From Corynebacterium sp. (GTDB lineage: Bacteria > Actinomycetota > Actinomycetes > Mycobacteriales > Mycobacteriaceae), in the NCBI RefSeq assembly GCF_030532965.1, contig NZ_JAUNKC010000024.1:1-51963 (forward strand): DNA of 51,963 nucleotides. The letters are read 5' to 3'. Made by a program: the position numbers and the translations under genes. A model generated the notes under the pieces. It did no database searches, was not told where the DNA came from, and worked only from the letters and a program-made list of their open reading frames with translations. Positions 26,922 to 34,312 of this stretch are shown one piece after another; within the stretch, counting starts at the first letter, position 1; each line of letters starts with the position of its first letter.

Positions 26922-27006
26922 GGAGATATGGCAGAGCGGCCGAATGCACTGGTCTTGAAAACCAGCGTAGGGAAACCTACCGGGGGTTCAAATCCCTCTA
27001 TCTCCG
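26922..27006 (+). tRNA. tRNA-Ser (anticodon TGA)
   Basis: Acceptor GGAGATA pairs with TATCTCC; anticodon arm CTGGT-CTTGAAA-ACCAG; long class II variable arm GTAGGGAAACCTAC; T loop GGTTCAAATCC. The encoded end is GCA, so CCA is added after transcription. Decodes UCN codons, mainly UCA. Confidence 0.95.
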
Positions 27007-27013
27007 CAGGTTG

Positions 27014-27050
27014 AAAGCCATGGGTGAAGAAAACAAGCCCATGGCTTTTT
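27014..27050 (+). terminator. Terminator after tRNA-Ser(TGA)
   Basis: AAAGCCATGGG (27014-27024) pairs with CCCATGGCTTT (27038-27048), followed by TTTTT. The T run touches the end of the convergent aminotransferase gene at 27049. Confidence 0.85.
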
Positions 27051-28089
27051 ACATTCTCTCCTGCAGCGACTTCCAGGCGGTTAACAAAGCGTCAGACTCG
27101 ACCTGGTTGGTTACGGTGATCCGAAGTCCCTCATCGAAAGCCCGCACAATCACCCCCGCTTCCGCGAGCTGTGCCGCCACCGACTGGGCATCCGGCAGTG
27201 GGAGCCACACGAAATTCGCCTCCGACATAGCCGCGCCGAGTTGGGTGGCCACCCGATCACGCTGCGCAACTACCTCGTCGGTGCGCTCTAACAGCTCATC
27301 GCAAGCATTCAGGCTGGCAATAGCACCCGCCTGCGCGACCGCATTGACGCCAAATGGCAGCGCCACCTTATTGAGTGCTTCGATCACCGCAGGATGCCCA
27401 CATGCATAGCCGACGCGGACGCCAGCAAGACCATATGCCTTTGAAAACGTGCGCAGCCCCACGAGGTTATCGAATCGCCCAATCAGCTCGGTGGCGATAG
27501 GGGTATCGTCGGCGCGGACATATTCGAAATACGCCTCGTCCAATGCCACGATGATGTGATCGGGGACCTGTGCCATGAATTCGAGAAACTCCGACTCGCC
27601 AACAACAGTTCCGGTGGGGTTATTGGGGTTGCAGACAAAAATTAGTCGGGTGCGCTCCGTAACGGCGGCAGCCATAGCAACCAAATCGTTGCGTCCGGCG
27701 TCGTCAAGCGGAACCGGCACCGGGGTAGCGCCGGTCACCTGCGTGAAAATCGGGTACGCCTCAAAACTGCGCCACGGAAAAATGACCTCATCGCCCGGCC
27801 CCGCAGTAATCTGCACTAACTGCTGGCACAGCGCTGAGGAGCCGCACCCGACCGCTACCTGCGACGGTTCAACCCCTAGATGTTCGGCGAGCGCAGTGAC
27901 CAACTCCGTCGCCGCCATATCGGGATAACGATTGGCCCCAGCCGCCGCCTCGGCCATGGCGGTCACTGCTGCCGGGAGGGGCGGGTGGGTTACTTCATTG
28001 CTGGATAATTTGATCACATTAGGCCAACGTTTGCCGGGGACATACGACGGGATAGTGCGGACATCAGGGCGGATAAACGGCGCATTCAT
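27049..28089 (-). CDS. pat: Aromatic / histidinol-phosphate-type aminotransferase (Pat)
   Basis: A 346-residue class I/II PLP aminotransferase. PLP contacts are visible: the phosphate loop [11 protein letters not shown], the Asn of [18 protein letters not shown] and the lysine in [14 protein letters not shown]. The arginine for the substrate carboxylate is in LRITV near the C-terminus. Short N-terminus and length fit Pat (Rv3772, HisC2), which works on phenylpyruvate/tyrosine-type substrates; histidinol phosphate is the alternative. The ATG at 28089 has AGGA 8 nt upstream. tyrA lies nearby, which fits tyrosine/phenylalanine synthesis. Confidence 0.85.
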   Translation of the reverse strand: MNAPFIRPDVRTIPSYVPGKRWPNVIKLSSNEVTHPPLPAAVTAMAEAAAGANRYPDMAATELVTALAEHLGVEPSQVAVGCGSSALCQQLVQITAGPGDEVIFPWRSFEAYPIFTQVTGATPVPVPLDDAGRNDLVAMAAAVTERTRLIFVCNPNNPTGTVVGESEFLEFMAQVPDHIIVALDEAYFEYVRADDTPIATELIGRFDNLVGLRTFSKAYGLAGVRVGYACGHPAVIEALNKVALPFGVNAVAQAGAIASLNACDELLERTDEVVAQRDRVATQLGAAMSEANFVWLPLPDAQSVAAQLAEAGVIVRAFDEGLRITVTNQVESDALLTAWKSLQERM

Positions 28090-28209
28090 GCAACATATCC
28101 TAACCACTTCGCCCCTGGTGTGAAGCGTCCGCACCACCATTTTTATGGACATTTGGAACTAGGCGCTGGATTGAGTAATATTGGGCGGGATTCAATAATG
28201 AATCTAGCT

Positions 28210-28298
28210 GGAGACGTGCCAGAGCGGCCGAATGGGGCTCACTGCTAATGAGTTGTCCTTTTAACGAAGGACCGGAGGTTCAAATCCTCTCGTCTCCG
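28210..28298 (+). tRNA. tRNA-Ser (anticodon GCT)
   Basis: Acceptor GGAGACG pairs with CGTCTCC; anticodon arm GCTCA-CTGCTAA-TGAGT; long variable arm GTCCTTTTAACGAAGGAC; T loop GGTTCAAATCC. Decodes AGC/AGU. Confidence 0.95.
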
Positions 28299-28304
28299 CA
28301 GCTT

Positions 28305-28339
28305 AAACCCGTTTCGTGACATATACGAAACGGGTTTTT
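28305..28339 (+). terminator. Terminator after tRNA-Ser(GCT)
   Basis: A perfect 12-bp stem: AAACCCGTTTCG (28305-28316) and CGAAACGGGTTT (28326-28337), followed by a short T run. Confidence 0.88.
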
Positions 28340-28340
28340 C

Positions 28341-28785
28341 ATACGCACTTTTCCGCCTTTCCATCCCTTAACCCCCTTCTAAACGGTGCACATGCACTCA
28401 GGTTTAGGTCCAACGGGGCAAGTGCTAAACCCTCGTTAATGTCGGAAGGCTGGGTCGCTCCTTGATGGGTGGCGTTGCAAGACTGACGCGCCATCCAACG
28501 TGAGTTTTATCTAATGGAGGAAACCGGGTCTGGGAATACCTTAACATCAACCTTTTGCTCGCCCCTTAATAGGGGGATAAGGGCTTGGGGTTGGCATAAA
28601 TTCGGCCGCAGGTAATGCCAATAAAGGCGGAAATTAGCGTAAATGTAGGGGCACAAAACCATATTTACGCTGTGGGGATTGTGGGTTTATGGGTACGCTA
28701 AGGGAGAAATAGGTTTTCAATAACAGCTTTTCTTGAAAGTGGGGCTGTTGCGGGAAGCTGTCTGTCCCAACCGAAGGTTACTATC
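28341..28785 (+). promoter_or_regulatory. Long structured leader of the DASS transporter, no gene seen
   Basis: 445 nt without a convincing protein gene. It contains several dyads in a row: GATGG..GGCG with CGC.CCATC near 28474-28496, CCCCT/AGGGG near 28562-28576, TTGGCAT (28591-28597) with ATGCCAA (28615-28621), and AGCGTAAAT (28636-28644) with ATTTACGCT (28663-28671). These could be operators for a regulator of dicarboxylate uptake or a structured 5' leader or small RNA. No known riboswitch pattern was recognised. Confidence 0.4.
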
Positions 28786-30363
28786 ATGAGTACCCCCATT
28801 ACCCACGAATCCTCTTCGCATGCACTCGCCGAAGACGCTGAGATTCGTGACGTTTCCGAATGGCGCCGACAAATCACTGGCCTGGTTATCGGGCTGGGCC
28901 TAGCGCTTGTTATCTATCTAGTATTCCCAACCGGGGCGGCGGACGTTGTTGCCAAAGCCGACCCCGAACTCGACGTCAGCTATGAAGCGCTGCGGATAAC
29001 AGCTGCCGTTGCCGTACTCATGGGTGTCTGGTGGATGACGGAAGCAATCCCGCTCGCGGCAACAGCATTAGTGCCGCTGATCGCGTTCCCATTATCGCAG
29101 GTGATCACGTTTAAAGACATTGCTGCGCCATACGCCTCGCCCACAATCTTCCTTTTCATGGGCGGCTTCATCTTGGCGCTAGGCATGCAACGGTGGAACC
29201 TGCATCGTCGGCTAGCGCTTAGCGTGGTGCTTCTGGTGGGAACCAAACCCAAGCAATTAGTGGCCGGTTTCATGATTGCGACTGGGTTCTTGTCCATGTG
29301 GGTATCGAATACCGCTACCGCCGTCGTGATGCTGCCTATCGGTGTCTCTGTGCTGCAATTGACCGCCGAAACGGTCGGCGGCATGCGCAACCAAAAACGC
29401 TTCGCCACCGGCCTGATGCTCGCTATCGCCTATGCCGCCTCCATCGGGTCGTTGGGAACGATCATCGGCACCCCGCCGAACACAATGCTGGTCGCGTACA
29501 TGGCGGAATCGCACGATATCCACATCGGGTTTGCCCAATGGATGATCGTCGGTGTGCCATTAGCGGTGATTTATATGGCTATCGCGTGGTTCGCCTTGGT
29601 TACCATTTTTAAGCCCGAAGTAAGCTCCATCCCCGGTGGTCGCGAATTGATCCGCGCTGAATTACAGAAAATGGGCAAGATGGGAATCGGCGAAACCCTC
29701 ACCGCCATTATCTTCGCCGGCGCTGCGCTGGCCTGGGTTTTTGTGCCACTGATCATTGACAAACTCGGGTGGAAAATTGAAATCAGCGACGCTGCCATCG
29801 GCCTTACCGCCGCAATGCTCATGTTCATCGTCCCCGCCGACGTGAAAACCGGCGTGCGCATCATGGACTGGAAGACCGCCAACGAACTCCCATGGGACGT
29901 GCTACTACTCTTCGGTGGCGGCTTAGCGCTATCAAAGATGTTCTCCGACTCCGGCCTATCCCTGTGGATCGGCGAACTGGCTAAAGGCCTCGGCGCGCTG
30001 CCGTTGATCCTGCTAATCTTCGCCATCGCTGCCCTGGTGCTGATTCTTACCGAATTCACCTCCAACACCGCCACCGCCGCTACCTTCCTGCCCATCATGG
30101 CGGGTGTTGCCATCGGCCTCGGGCTGGCGCACAACGGCGACCAAAACATCCTCCTTCTCACCATTCCGGTCGCACTGTCTGCCACTTGTGCCTTTATGCT
30201 TCCGGTCGCCACCCCACCAAACGCCATCGCGTATGGTTCCGGCTTCGTGAAAATCGGCGATATGATCAAGGGCGGCATCTGGCTCAACATTATCGGCGTT
30301 GTCTTGGTGACAATCGCCACGTACTTCTTGGCGGTGCCAGTATTCGGCATGGTGCTGGGGTAG
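28786..30363 (+). CDS. DASS-family (SLC13) sodium/dicarboxylate symporter
   Basis: A 525-residue carrier for C4-dicarboxylates such as succinate, fumarate and malate, driven by sodium in known relatives. Both hallmark SNT motifs are present, SMWVSNTATAVVMLPI near residue 170 and EFTSNTATAATFLPI near residue 425, along with the hairpin region FLFMGGFILALGMQRWNLHRRLAL. It is similar in type to SdcS and to corynebacterial DccT. A soluble N-terminal tail of about 30 residues precedes the first membrane segment. GAAGG lies 9 nt before the ATG. The stop is followed at once by a copy of CTTTTCGACG. Confidence 0.9.
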   Translation: MSTPITHESSSHALAEDAEIRDVSEWRRQITGLVIGLGLALVIYLVFPTGAADVVAKADPELDVSYEALRITAAVAVLMGVWWMTEAIPLAATALVPLIAFPLSQVITFKDIAAPYASPTIFLFMGGFILALGMQRWNLHRRLALSVVLLVGTKPKQLVAGFMIATGFLSMWVSNTATAVVMLPIGVSVLQLTAETVGGMRNQKRFATGLMLAIAYAASIGSLGTIIGTPPNTMLVAYMAESHDIHIGFAQWMIVGVPLAVIYMAIAWFALVTIFKPEVSSIPGGRELIRAELQKMGKMGIGETLTAIIFAGAALAWVFVPLIIDKLGWKIEISDAAIGLTAAMLMFIVPADVKTGVRIMDWKTANELPWDVLLLFGGGLALSKMFSDSGLSLWIGELAKGLGALPLILLIFAIAALVLILTEFTSNTATAATFLPIMAGVAIGLGLAHNGDQNILLLTIPVALSATCAFMLPVATPPNAIAYGSGFVKIGDMIKGGIWLNIIGVVLVTIATYFLAVPVFGMVLG

Positions 30364-30467
30364 CGGCGACACAGTGCTTTTCGACGCCTAAAACGCCGAT
30401 CTAACTGCAATTTTGCCAAAACTGTGTAACGAGTGTATTGTTCTTTCTTGTTGCACAGCAACCCTAA

Positions 30468-30540
30468 GCGCCCGTAGCTCAACGGATAGAGCATCTGACT
30501 ACGGATCAGAAGGTTGGGGGTTCGAATCCCTCCGGGCGCA
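30468..30540 (+). tRNA. tRNA-Arg (anticodon ACG)
   Basis: Acceptor GCGCCCG pairs with CGGGCGC; D arm with CTCAACGGATAGAG; anticodon arm TCTGA-CTACGGA-TCAGA; T loop GGTTCGAATCC; discriminator A. The A34 would be deaminated to inosine by TadA, whose gene lies 2.4 kb away. Confidence 0.96.
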
Positions 30541-30547
30541 CACTTAA

Positions 30548-30582
30548 AAACCCCAGGTCAAACCTACAATGGCCTGGGGTTT
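30548..30582 (+). terminator. Terminator after tRNA-Arg
   Basis: AAACCCCAGG (30548-30557) pairs with CCTGGGGTTT (30573-30582). Confidence 0.75.
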
Positions 30583-30616
30583 CCGCATGCCTAAACCGCA
30601 CATAGCACCAATGATA

Positions 30617-30696
30617 TTGTTGCAAGTTGTTGCAGGTTGTTGCTTCTCGCAGGGAACACTGAAGGAACACATAAGGAACAGATTGGGAACAGATTT
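30617..30696 (+). repeat. Two sets of phased short repeats beside tRNA-Arg, attachment-arm-like
   Basis: Three tandem 10-mers TTGTTGCAAG, TTGTTGCAGG and TTGTTGCTTC (30617-30646) are followed by four tandem 11-mers GGAACACTGAA, GGAACACATAA, GGAACAGATTG and GGAACAGATTT (30653-30696). One-helical-turn spacing puts the conserved GGAACA on one face of the DNA. Arrays like this next to a tRNA 3' end are what the arm sites of a tyrosine-integrase attachment region look like. No integrase gene is present. Confidence 0.7.
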
Positions 30697-30978
30697 GGCG
30701 AGAAGGCCCCAAAACGCGTTTTTACCCCCGATGCGGTTGGACGAAACGGAATGGGTTAGACGGTTAGCTTCTATGCCGAAATGGATAACCATTTAGTTGC
30801 TAACGGTCGAGGTTCTTTCATCGACCCGTTCATATCGAAGCCCAGCCAGTGTTATGCGATTGGCATTGTAGTTCGCTTTTGCTTACCACCCCTTCGATAG
30901 TGGTTAGGGAAAACGTGAGGAATCGCGCCAACAAACATGCGATAATGGGGGGCACCACTATGAGGAAGGAGAAGCGTG

Positions 30979-31128
30979 ATGAGTGAAGTTTCCAAATCCA
31001 CGGACGCGTTGTATTCAGATCGCATCCGGTTACTCCAGGTCGATCCAGAACGCTATTTTCAGTTGTACCCTCGCCCAAAATTTGGCTTTCAACCAACGGA
31101 ATCAGATTCTCACAGCGAAGAGAAATAA
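30979..31128 (+). CDS. Small uncharacterised protein (49 aa)
   Basis: A short frame that starts MSEVSKSTDALYSDRIRLLQ and ends SHSEEK, hydrophilic and acidic at its end. Support: a strong AGGAAGGAG site (30963-30971, 7 nt spacing), a possible -10 GATAAT near 30940, and an intrinsic terminator 93 nt downstream at 31221, so it looks like a complete single-gene unit. I do not recognise the family. Confidence 0.6.
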   Translation: MSEVSKSTDALYSDRIRLLQVDPERYFQLYPRPKFGFQPTESDSHSEEK

Positions 31129-31220
31129 CTAAAAGTACCGAGCCAGCGCATTCCCTGAAACCTAAAGATGTCTGCCAGCTTTAGGGTTGTAGCCTCCGTA
31201 TCTAGAGTTATTTCAGCCAC

Positions 31221-31243
31221 AAAACCCCGCTAAGCGGGGTTTT
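31221..31243 (+). terminator. Terminator after the 49-aa gene
   Basis: A perfect hairpin AAAACCCCGC-TAA-GCGGGGTTTT. Confidence 0.88.
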
Positions 31244-31344
31244 GACGTATGGGGCAAGGAGTAACCGCATTTTTCCTTCGCCGGATCCTTTTGCACCATT
31301 TTCTGAAAACTACTCACCCCTAAAAGGCTTTCAGCTTAACGCCG

Positions 31345-32403
31345 TTACCCCTTCCCGTTTTCCCACAGTGCTTCAATCCGCGCCCCGAGGCTTTCCGCCT
31401 GGATCAGCTGCCGTACCCAGCCGTCCGCGCCGGGGTGGAGACGAAATACTGGGCGGTTGGATACCGGGGTGGGGCTGACTGACTGTTCGACGTTGAGGCC
31501 GGAGCGGGCTTCGAATCTAATGCGGGATCGGTAGCCGTTATCGACTAGTTCTTCCAGTGAGGGGTGGGTTTCGACGAGGTGGGCGCGGGCGTCGTTAAGC
31601 AAGGAGAGTGCTTCGTCGAGGGCGTCGAGAAGCGCCACGCTGTTGGTTTCGCACATTGCGCGCACAAGCGACGGTGCGGAGCCGGCGACCCGGGTGGCGT
31701 CGCGGAAGCTGCCAGCGGCGAGGGAAAGCGCGAGCGCACCGCCGTTGTCGCCGATGATCGCGAGTGTTTCGGCGAAGATATGGGGCAGGTGGCTCACGCG
31801 AGCCACGGCCGCGTCGTGCTGTTGTACCCGGGCGGGGATAACTTCGGCACCTACTTTGGTGGCCATGTGAACAACGTCCACCCATAGGCTTATCCAGTCT
31901 TCTTCTAATTCATCGCCCATGCAGGCGGCGTGGTCGAAGGTGACAACCCACACTGCGCGCTGAAATAGTTCCGAATAGGAAGCCTCCCAGCCGGAATTGG
32001 CGGTGCCTGCCATGGGGTGCCCGCCGACGTAGCGGGCTTGCATATCGCGTGCTTTGACGAGGTCGTAGACTTCGCCTTTGACGCTGACAACGTCGGTAAA
32101 ACCGCAGCTTGGTGAGTGTTCATTGATGGCTTCCAGGAGCGAATCGATCGCGGGCATGGGGGTAGCCAAAACGATGAGTGCATTGTCAGCTTCGGCCCGA
32201 GTGAGGGTTTCTATTAAGTTGTCGCTGACATCAAAGCCTTCTTTTGCGGCGGCGCGAGCGGCGGAGGGGGAGCGGTTAAATCCGTAGGCGATGACGCCTT
32301 CGTCGATAAGCGCGCGAAGTAGCGAACCACCGATCAGTCCGAGGCCGAGAATGCAGACGGGGCGGGAAATTTCATTTATGCTCACCTGACAAGTGTGACA
32401 CAT
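31345..32403 (-). CDS. tyrA: Prephenate dehydrogenase TyrA
   Basis: 352 residues, oxidative decarboxylation or dehydrogenation of prephenate (or arogenate) on the way to tyrosine. NAD(P) loop GLGLIGGSLLRAL near residue 19, TDVVSVKGEV, the catalytic region GGHPMAGTANSGWEAS near residue 128, and SHLPHIFAETL in the C-terminal helical domain. The last ~60 residues have no ACT domain that I can recognise. It is divergent from the tadA-associated gene with only 20 nt between starts. An internal GTG at 32385 is an alternative start. Confidence 0.92.
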   Translation of the reverse strand: MCHTCQVSINEISRPVCILGLGLIGGSLLRALIDEGVIAYGFNRSPSAARAAAKEGFDVSDNLIETLTRAEADNALIVLATPMPAIDSLLEAINEHSPSCGFTDVVSVKGEVYDLVKARDMQARYVGGHPMAGTANSGWEASYSELFQRAVWVVTFDHAACMGDELEEDWISLWVDVVHMATKVGAEVIPARVQQHDAAVARVSHLPHIFAETLAIIGDNGGALALSLAAGSFRDATRVAGSAPSLVRAMCETNSVALLDALDEALSLLNDARAHLVETHPSLEELVDNGYRSRIRFEARSGLNVEQSVSPTPVSNRPVFRLHPGADGWVRQLIQAESLGARIEALWENGKG

Positions 32404-32423
32404 AACGACTACGGTTATTCGGT

Positions 32424-32903
32424 ATGGAGCGTAATTTTGCAGTAACTGTTACCCGCGGCGAAGGTTCGTGGGAAGTCCGGCCGTTTAAAGACAAGTTTTC
32501 GTCGCTGGACACCTCTGTTCAGGCGGTGCGTAATCTGCGTGCCGAATCTGCTGCGTTTGCGCTATTGTGCGTCGATGACGAGTACTTTGTGATCGTGCGA
32601 CCAGCACCAACGGGAACCCGACTGTTCCTGTCGGACGCGTCCATGGCTGCGGTGGATGATTTCGCCGCCGTGGTTTTGGAAGAAATAGGGGTGGAAATCC
32701 CGGATATTTCGGAAGCCGAATTTGCCGACACCGAAGGGTGGCCGGAAGGTGATTTCGACATTTTGGCTGACCTCGGGGTGGGGGAGCAGGTCTTGAGCAT
32801 TATTTGCGACGAAACCGAATGGTGGGCTTCGGAGCAGCTTCAGCGGCTTGCTGAGGAATTGGGGTTTGAGGAAGAACTCAACCGCGCGGCGAAGCTGGAC
32901 TAG
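32424..32903 (+). CDS. tRNA adenosine deaminase-associated protein
   Basis: A 159-residue acidic protein (MERNFAVTVTRGEGSWEVRPF...) that in actinobacteria lies just before tadA (Rv3753c type). Its biochemical role is not established. Here it ends 3 nt before the tadA GTG, indicating co-translation. It has no membrane segment or catalytic motif that I can name. Confidence 0.82.
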   Translation: MERNFAVTVTRGEGSWEVRPFKDKFSSLDTSVQAVRNLRAESAAFALLCVDDEYFVIVRPAPTGTRLFLSDASMAAVDDFAAVVLEEIGVEIPDISEAEFADTEGWPEGDFDILADLGVGEQVLSIICDETEWWASEQLQRLAEELGFEEELNRAAKLD

Positions 32904-32906
32904 TCG

Positions 32907-33410
32907 GTGGACACGCCCGCTTTTCGACGCCCCCAGGCGCTGCCACAGCCAACTTTTCAGGTTGACGCGGCGCAGTTGATGCGTCAGGCCATCACGGTGG
33001 CACGCACAACCCCGGTTGGTGATATACCGGTCGGTGCTGTCGTGTTTAACCCGGCTGGTGAGGTGATCGGCACGGGCACGAATCGTCGGGAAGCGGACGG
33101 CGACCCCACAGCACATGCGGAAATCATCGCGATCCGTGAGGCGGTCCGCAACCACACCGACGGGTGGCGACTTACCGACTGCACCCTTGTGGTCACCCTC
33201 GAACCGTGCACTATGTGCGCTGGGGCGATAGTGGGTGCCCGACTGAAGCGGCTTATATTCGGCGCATTTGAACCCAAAACTGGCGCATGCGGCTCCGTTT
33301 TCGACGTCGTGCGCGACAGGCAGGTATTACATTCACCCGAAGTGCACGGCGGAGTTTTGTCGGAAGAATGCGCAGCTCTCTTGGCAGATTTCTTCACGGA
33401 TTTACGGTAG
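32907..33410 (+). CDS. tadA: tRNA-specific adenosine deaminase TadA
   Basis: A 167-residue zinc deaminase that converts A34 to inosine in tRNA-Arg(ACG). The zinc/catalytic motifs are HAE in DPTAHAEIIAI and PCTMC in LEPCTMCAGAIVGA. The start is GTG. Codons 5-8 (AFRR) are made by a copy of the repeated element GCTTTTCGACGC (32919-32930), so the N-terminal tail before the conserved MRQAITVA may have been created by, or tolerate, that element; an internal ATG near 32980 is the alternative start. Confidence 0.92.
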   Translation: MDTPAFRRPQALPQPTFQVDAAQLMRQAITVARTTPVGDIPVGAVVFNPAGEVIGTGTNRREADGDPTAHAEIIAIREAVRNHTDGWRLTDCTLVVTLEPCTMCAGAIVGARLKRLIFGAFEPKTGACGSVFDVVRDRQVLHSPEVHGGVLSEECAALLADFFTDLR

Positions 33411-33497
33411 CTACAAAGTTGCTGTGCCCCACGCCACACCAGTTTTCGGTAGTGTGGGCTGATGTAAGTACACCAAATAAAACATAAGGAGTTACCA

Positions 33498-33737
33498 ATG
33501 GGTGACATTGAAAATACCTTCGACGACCTCAAAGGCAAGGCAAAGGAAACCGCTGGCGACCTTACCGGAAACGAAAGCCTCGAAAACGAGGGCAAGGCAG
33601 ATCAGGTGAAATCTGATGTTCGTTCCGCTGTGGAAAACGCAGGCGAACACATTAAAGACGCTGTTCACGACGCTGGCGAAGCCGTCAAGGACGTAGCTAA
33701 CAAGGTGATTGGTTCCTTCAAGAAGGACGACGCCTAA
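33498..33737 (+). CDS. CsbD-family stress protein
   Basis: A 79-residue, highly charged protein with the CsbD core DDLKGKAKETAGDLTGNESLENEGKADQ, followed by a helix with repeated D-A-x-x-A/V spacing (HIKDAVHDAGEAVKDVANKVIG). CsbD proteins are general-stress proteins of unknown mechanism. AAGGAG sits 7 nt upstream of the ATG. Confidence 0.92.
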   Translation: MGDIENTFDDLKGKAKETAGDLTGNESLENEGKADQVKSDVRSAVENAGEHIKDAVHDAGEAVKDVANKVIGSFKKDDA

Positions 33738-33827
33738 ACCGCTTAAAGGTTGTCATCGTTTGCAATCGGTGATGGGTCTGGCATGGGGATTTGCCCCATT
33801 TCGCCCCATCACCTAGGATTTTCAAAC

Positions 33828-33915
33828 GGTGGCGTGTCCGAGCGGCCGAAGGTGCTCGCCTCGAAAGCGAGTGTTGGGTAACCCCCAACCGCGGGTTCAA
33901 ATCCCGCCGCCACCG
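33828..33915 (+). tRNA. tRNA-Ser (anticodon CGA)
   Basis: Acceptor GGTGGCG pairs with CGCCACC; anticodon arm CTCGC-CTCGAAA-GCGAG; long variable arm; T loop GGTTCAAATCC; CCA follows at 33916-33918. Decodes UCG. Confidence 0.95.
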
Positions 33916-33924
33916 CCATTGTCA

Positions 33925-34217
33925 TCAGTCGCGACATAGTTGACATATCAGTCGCGACATGGTGGACATAACCGGTGGTCTGTGTTCTGAGATAGGAACA
34001 CAGACCACCGGTTATTTTGTGTTAAGGGCGTGTGTTGGGTGGGGGTTCGCGGTTTTCTTATCCTCACGGCCATTTGGTTTTGATGTCGCTTTTCGACTGT
34101 CAACGATGTCGCGACTGACCTGTCAACTATCATTCAGAAAACCCCAGAACAGAAATGTAACTATCTCATAAGCCCACACATCGCCGTTGTGGTCATCGGT
34201 CGCGACATGGTTGGCAT
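33925..34217. mobile_element. IS-end-like repeats after tRNA-Ser(CGA), probable IS481-type remnant
   Basis: A 23-bp unit starting TCAGTCGCGACATAGTTGAC occurs in tandem at 33925-33947 and 33948-33970 (two mismatches), again inverted at 34097-34118, and once more in direct orientation and more diverged at 34196-34217. No transposase frame remains between them. The form suggests fused or deleted ends of an IS481-like element, or a MITE. The rest of this 400-nt gap up to hipA holds no gene that I can support. Confidence 0.5.
33968..34015. repeat. Perfect 20-bp inverted repeat
   Basis: A stem of 20 bp (33968-33987 with 33996-34015) around an 8-nt loop TGAGATAG, followed by TTTTGTG. It may act as a terminator for the tRNA-Ser transcript or be part of the mobile remnant around it. 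Confidence 0.8.
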
Positions 34218-34312
34218 GACCCATGTTCCTGTTTTTGAAAAGTCAGCCATACCAGGTTCTAGGTTTTGTTGTCAGTGATGGCGCGAGTGTCTTTAGCGTC
34301 AATTGATGGTTT

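Noticed and set aside
29571..30494. 307-residue frame antisense to the DASS transporter
   Set aside because: Shadow of a real gene with strong SNT motifs on the plus strand; composition is low-complexity Ser/Pro/Met.
30617..30696. Short tandem repeats as a CRISPR array
   Set aside because: Units are 10-11 bp with no spacers and no cas genes nearby.
30506..30712. Minus-strand frame ending RPEGFEPPTF
   Set aside because: This ending is the well-known false peptide made by reading a tRNA antisense; the frame overlaps tRNA-Arg and its terminator.
30959..30985. Tiny upstream frame MRKEKRDE before the 49-aa gene
   Set aside because: It is made of the ribosome binding site itself and most likely is not translated.
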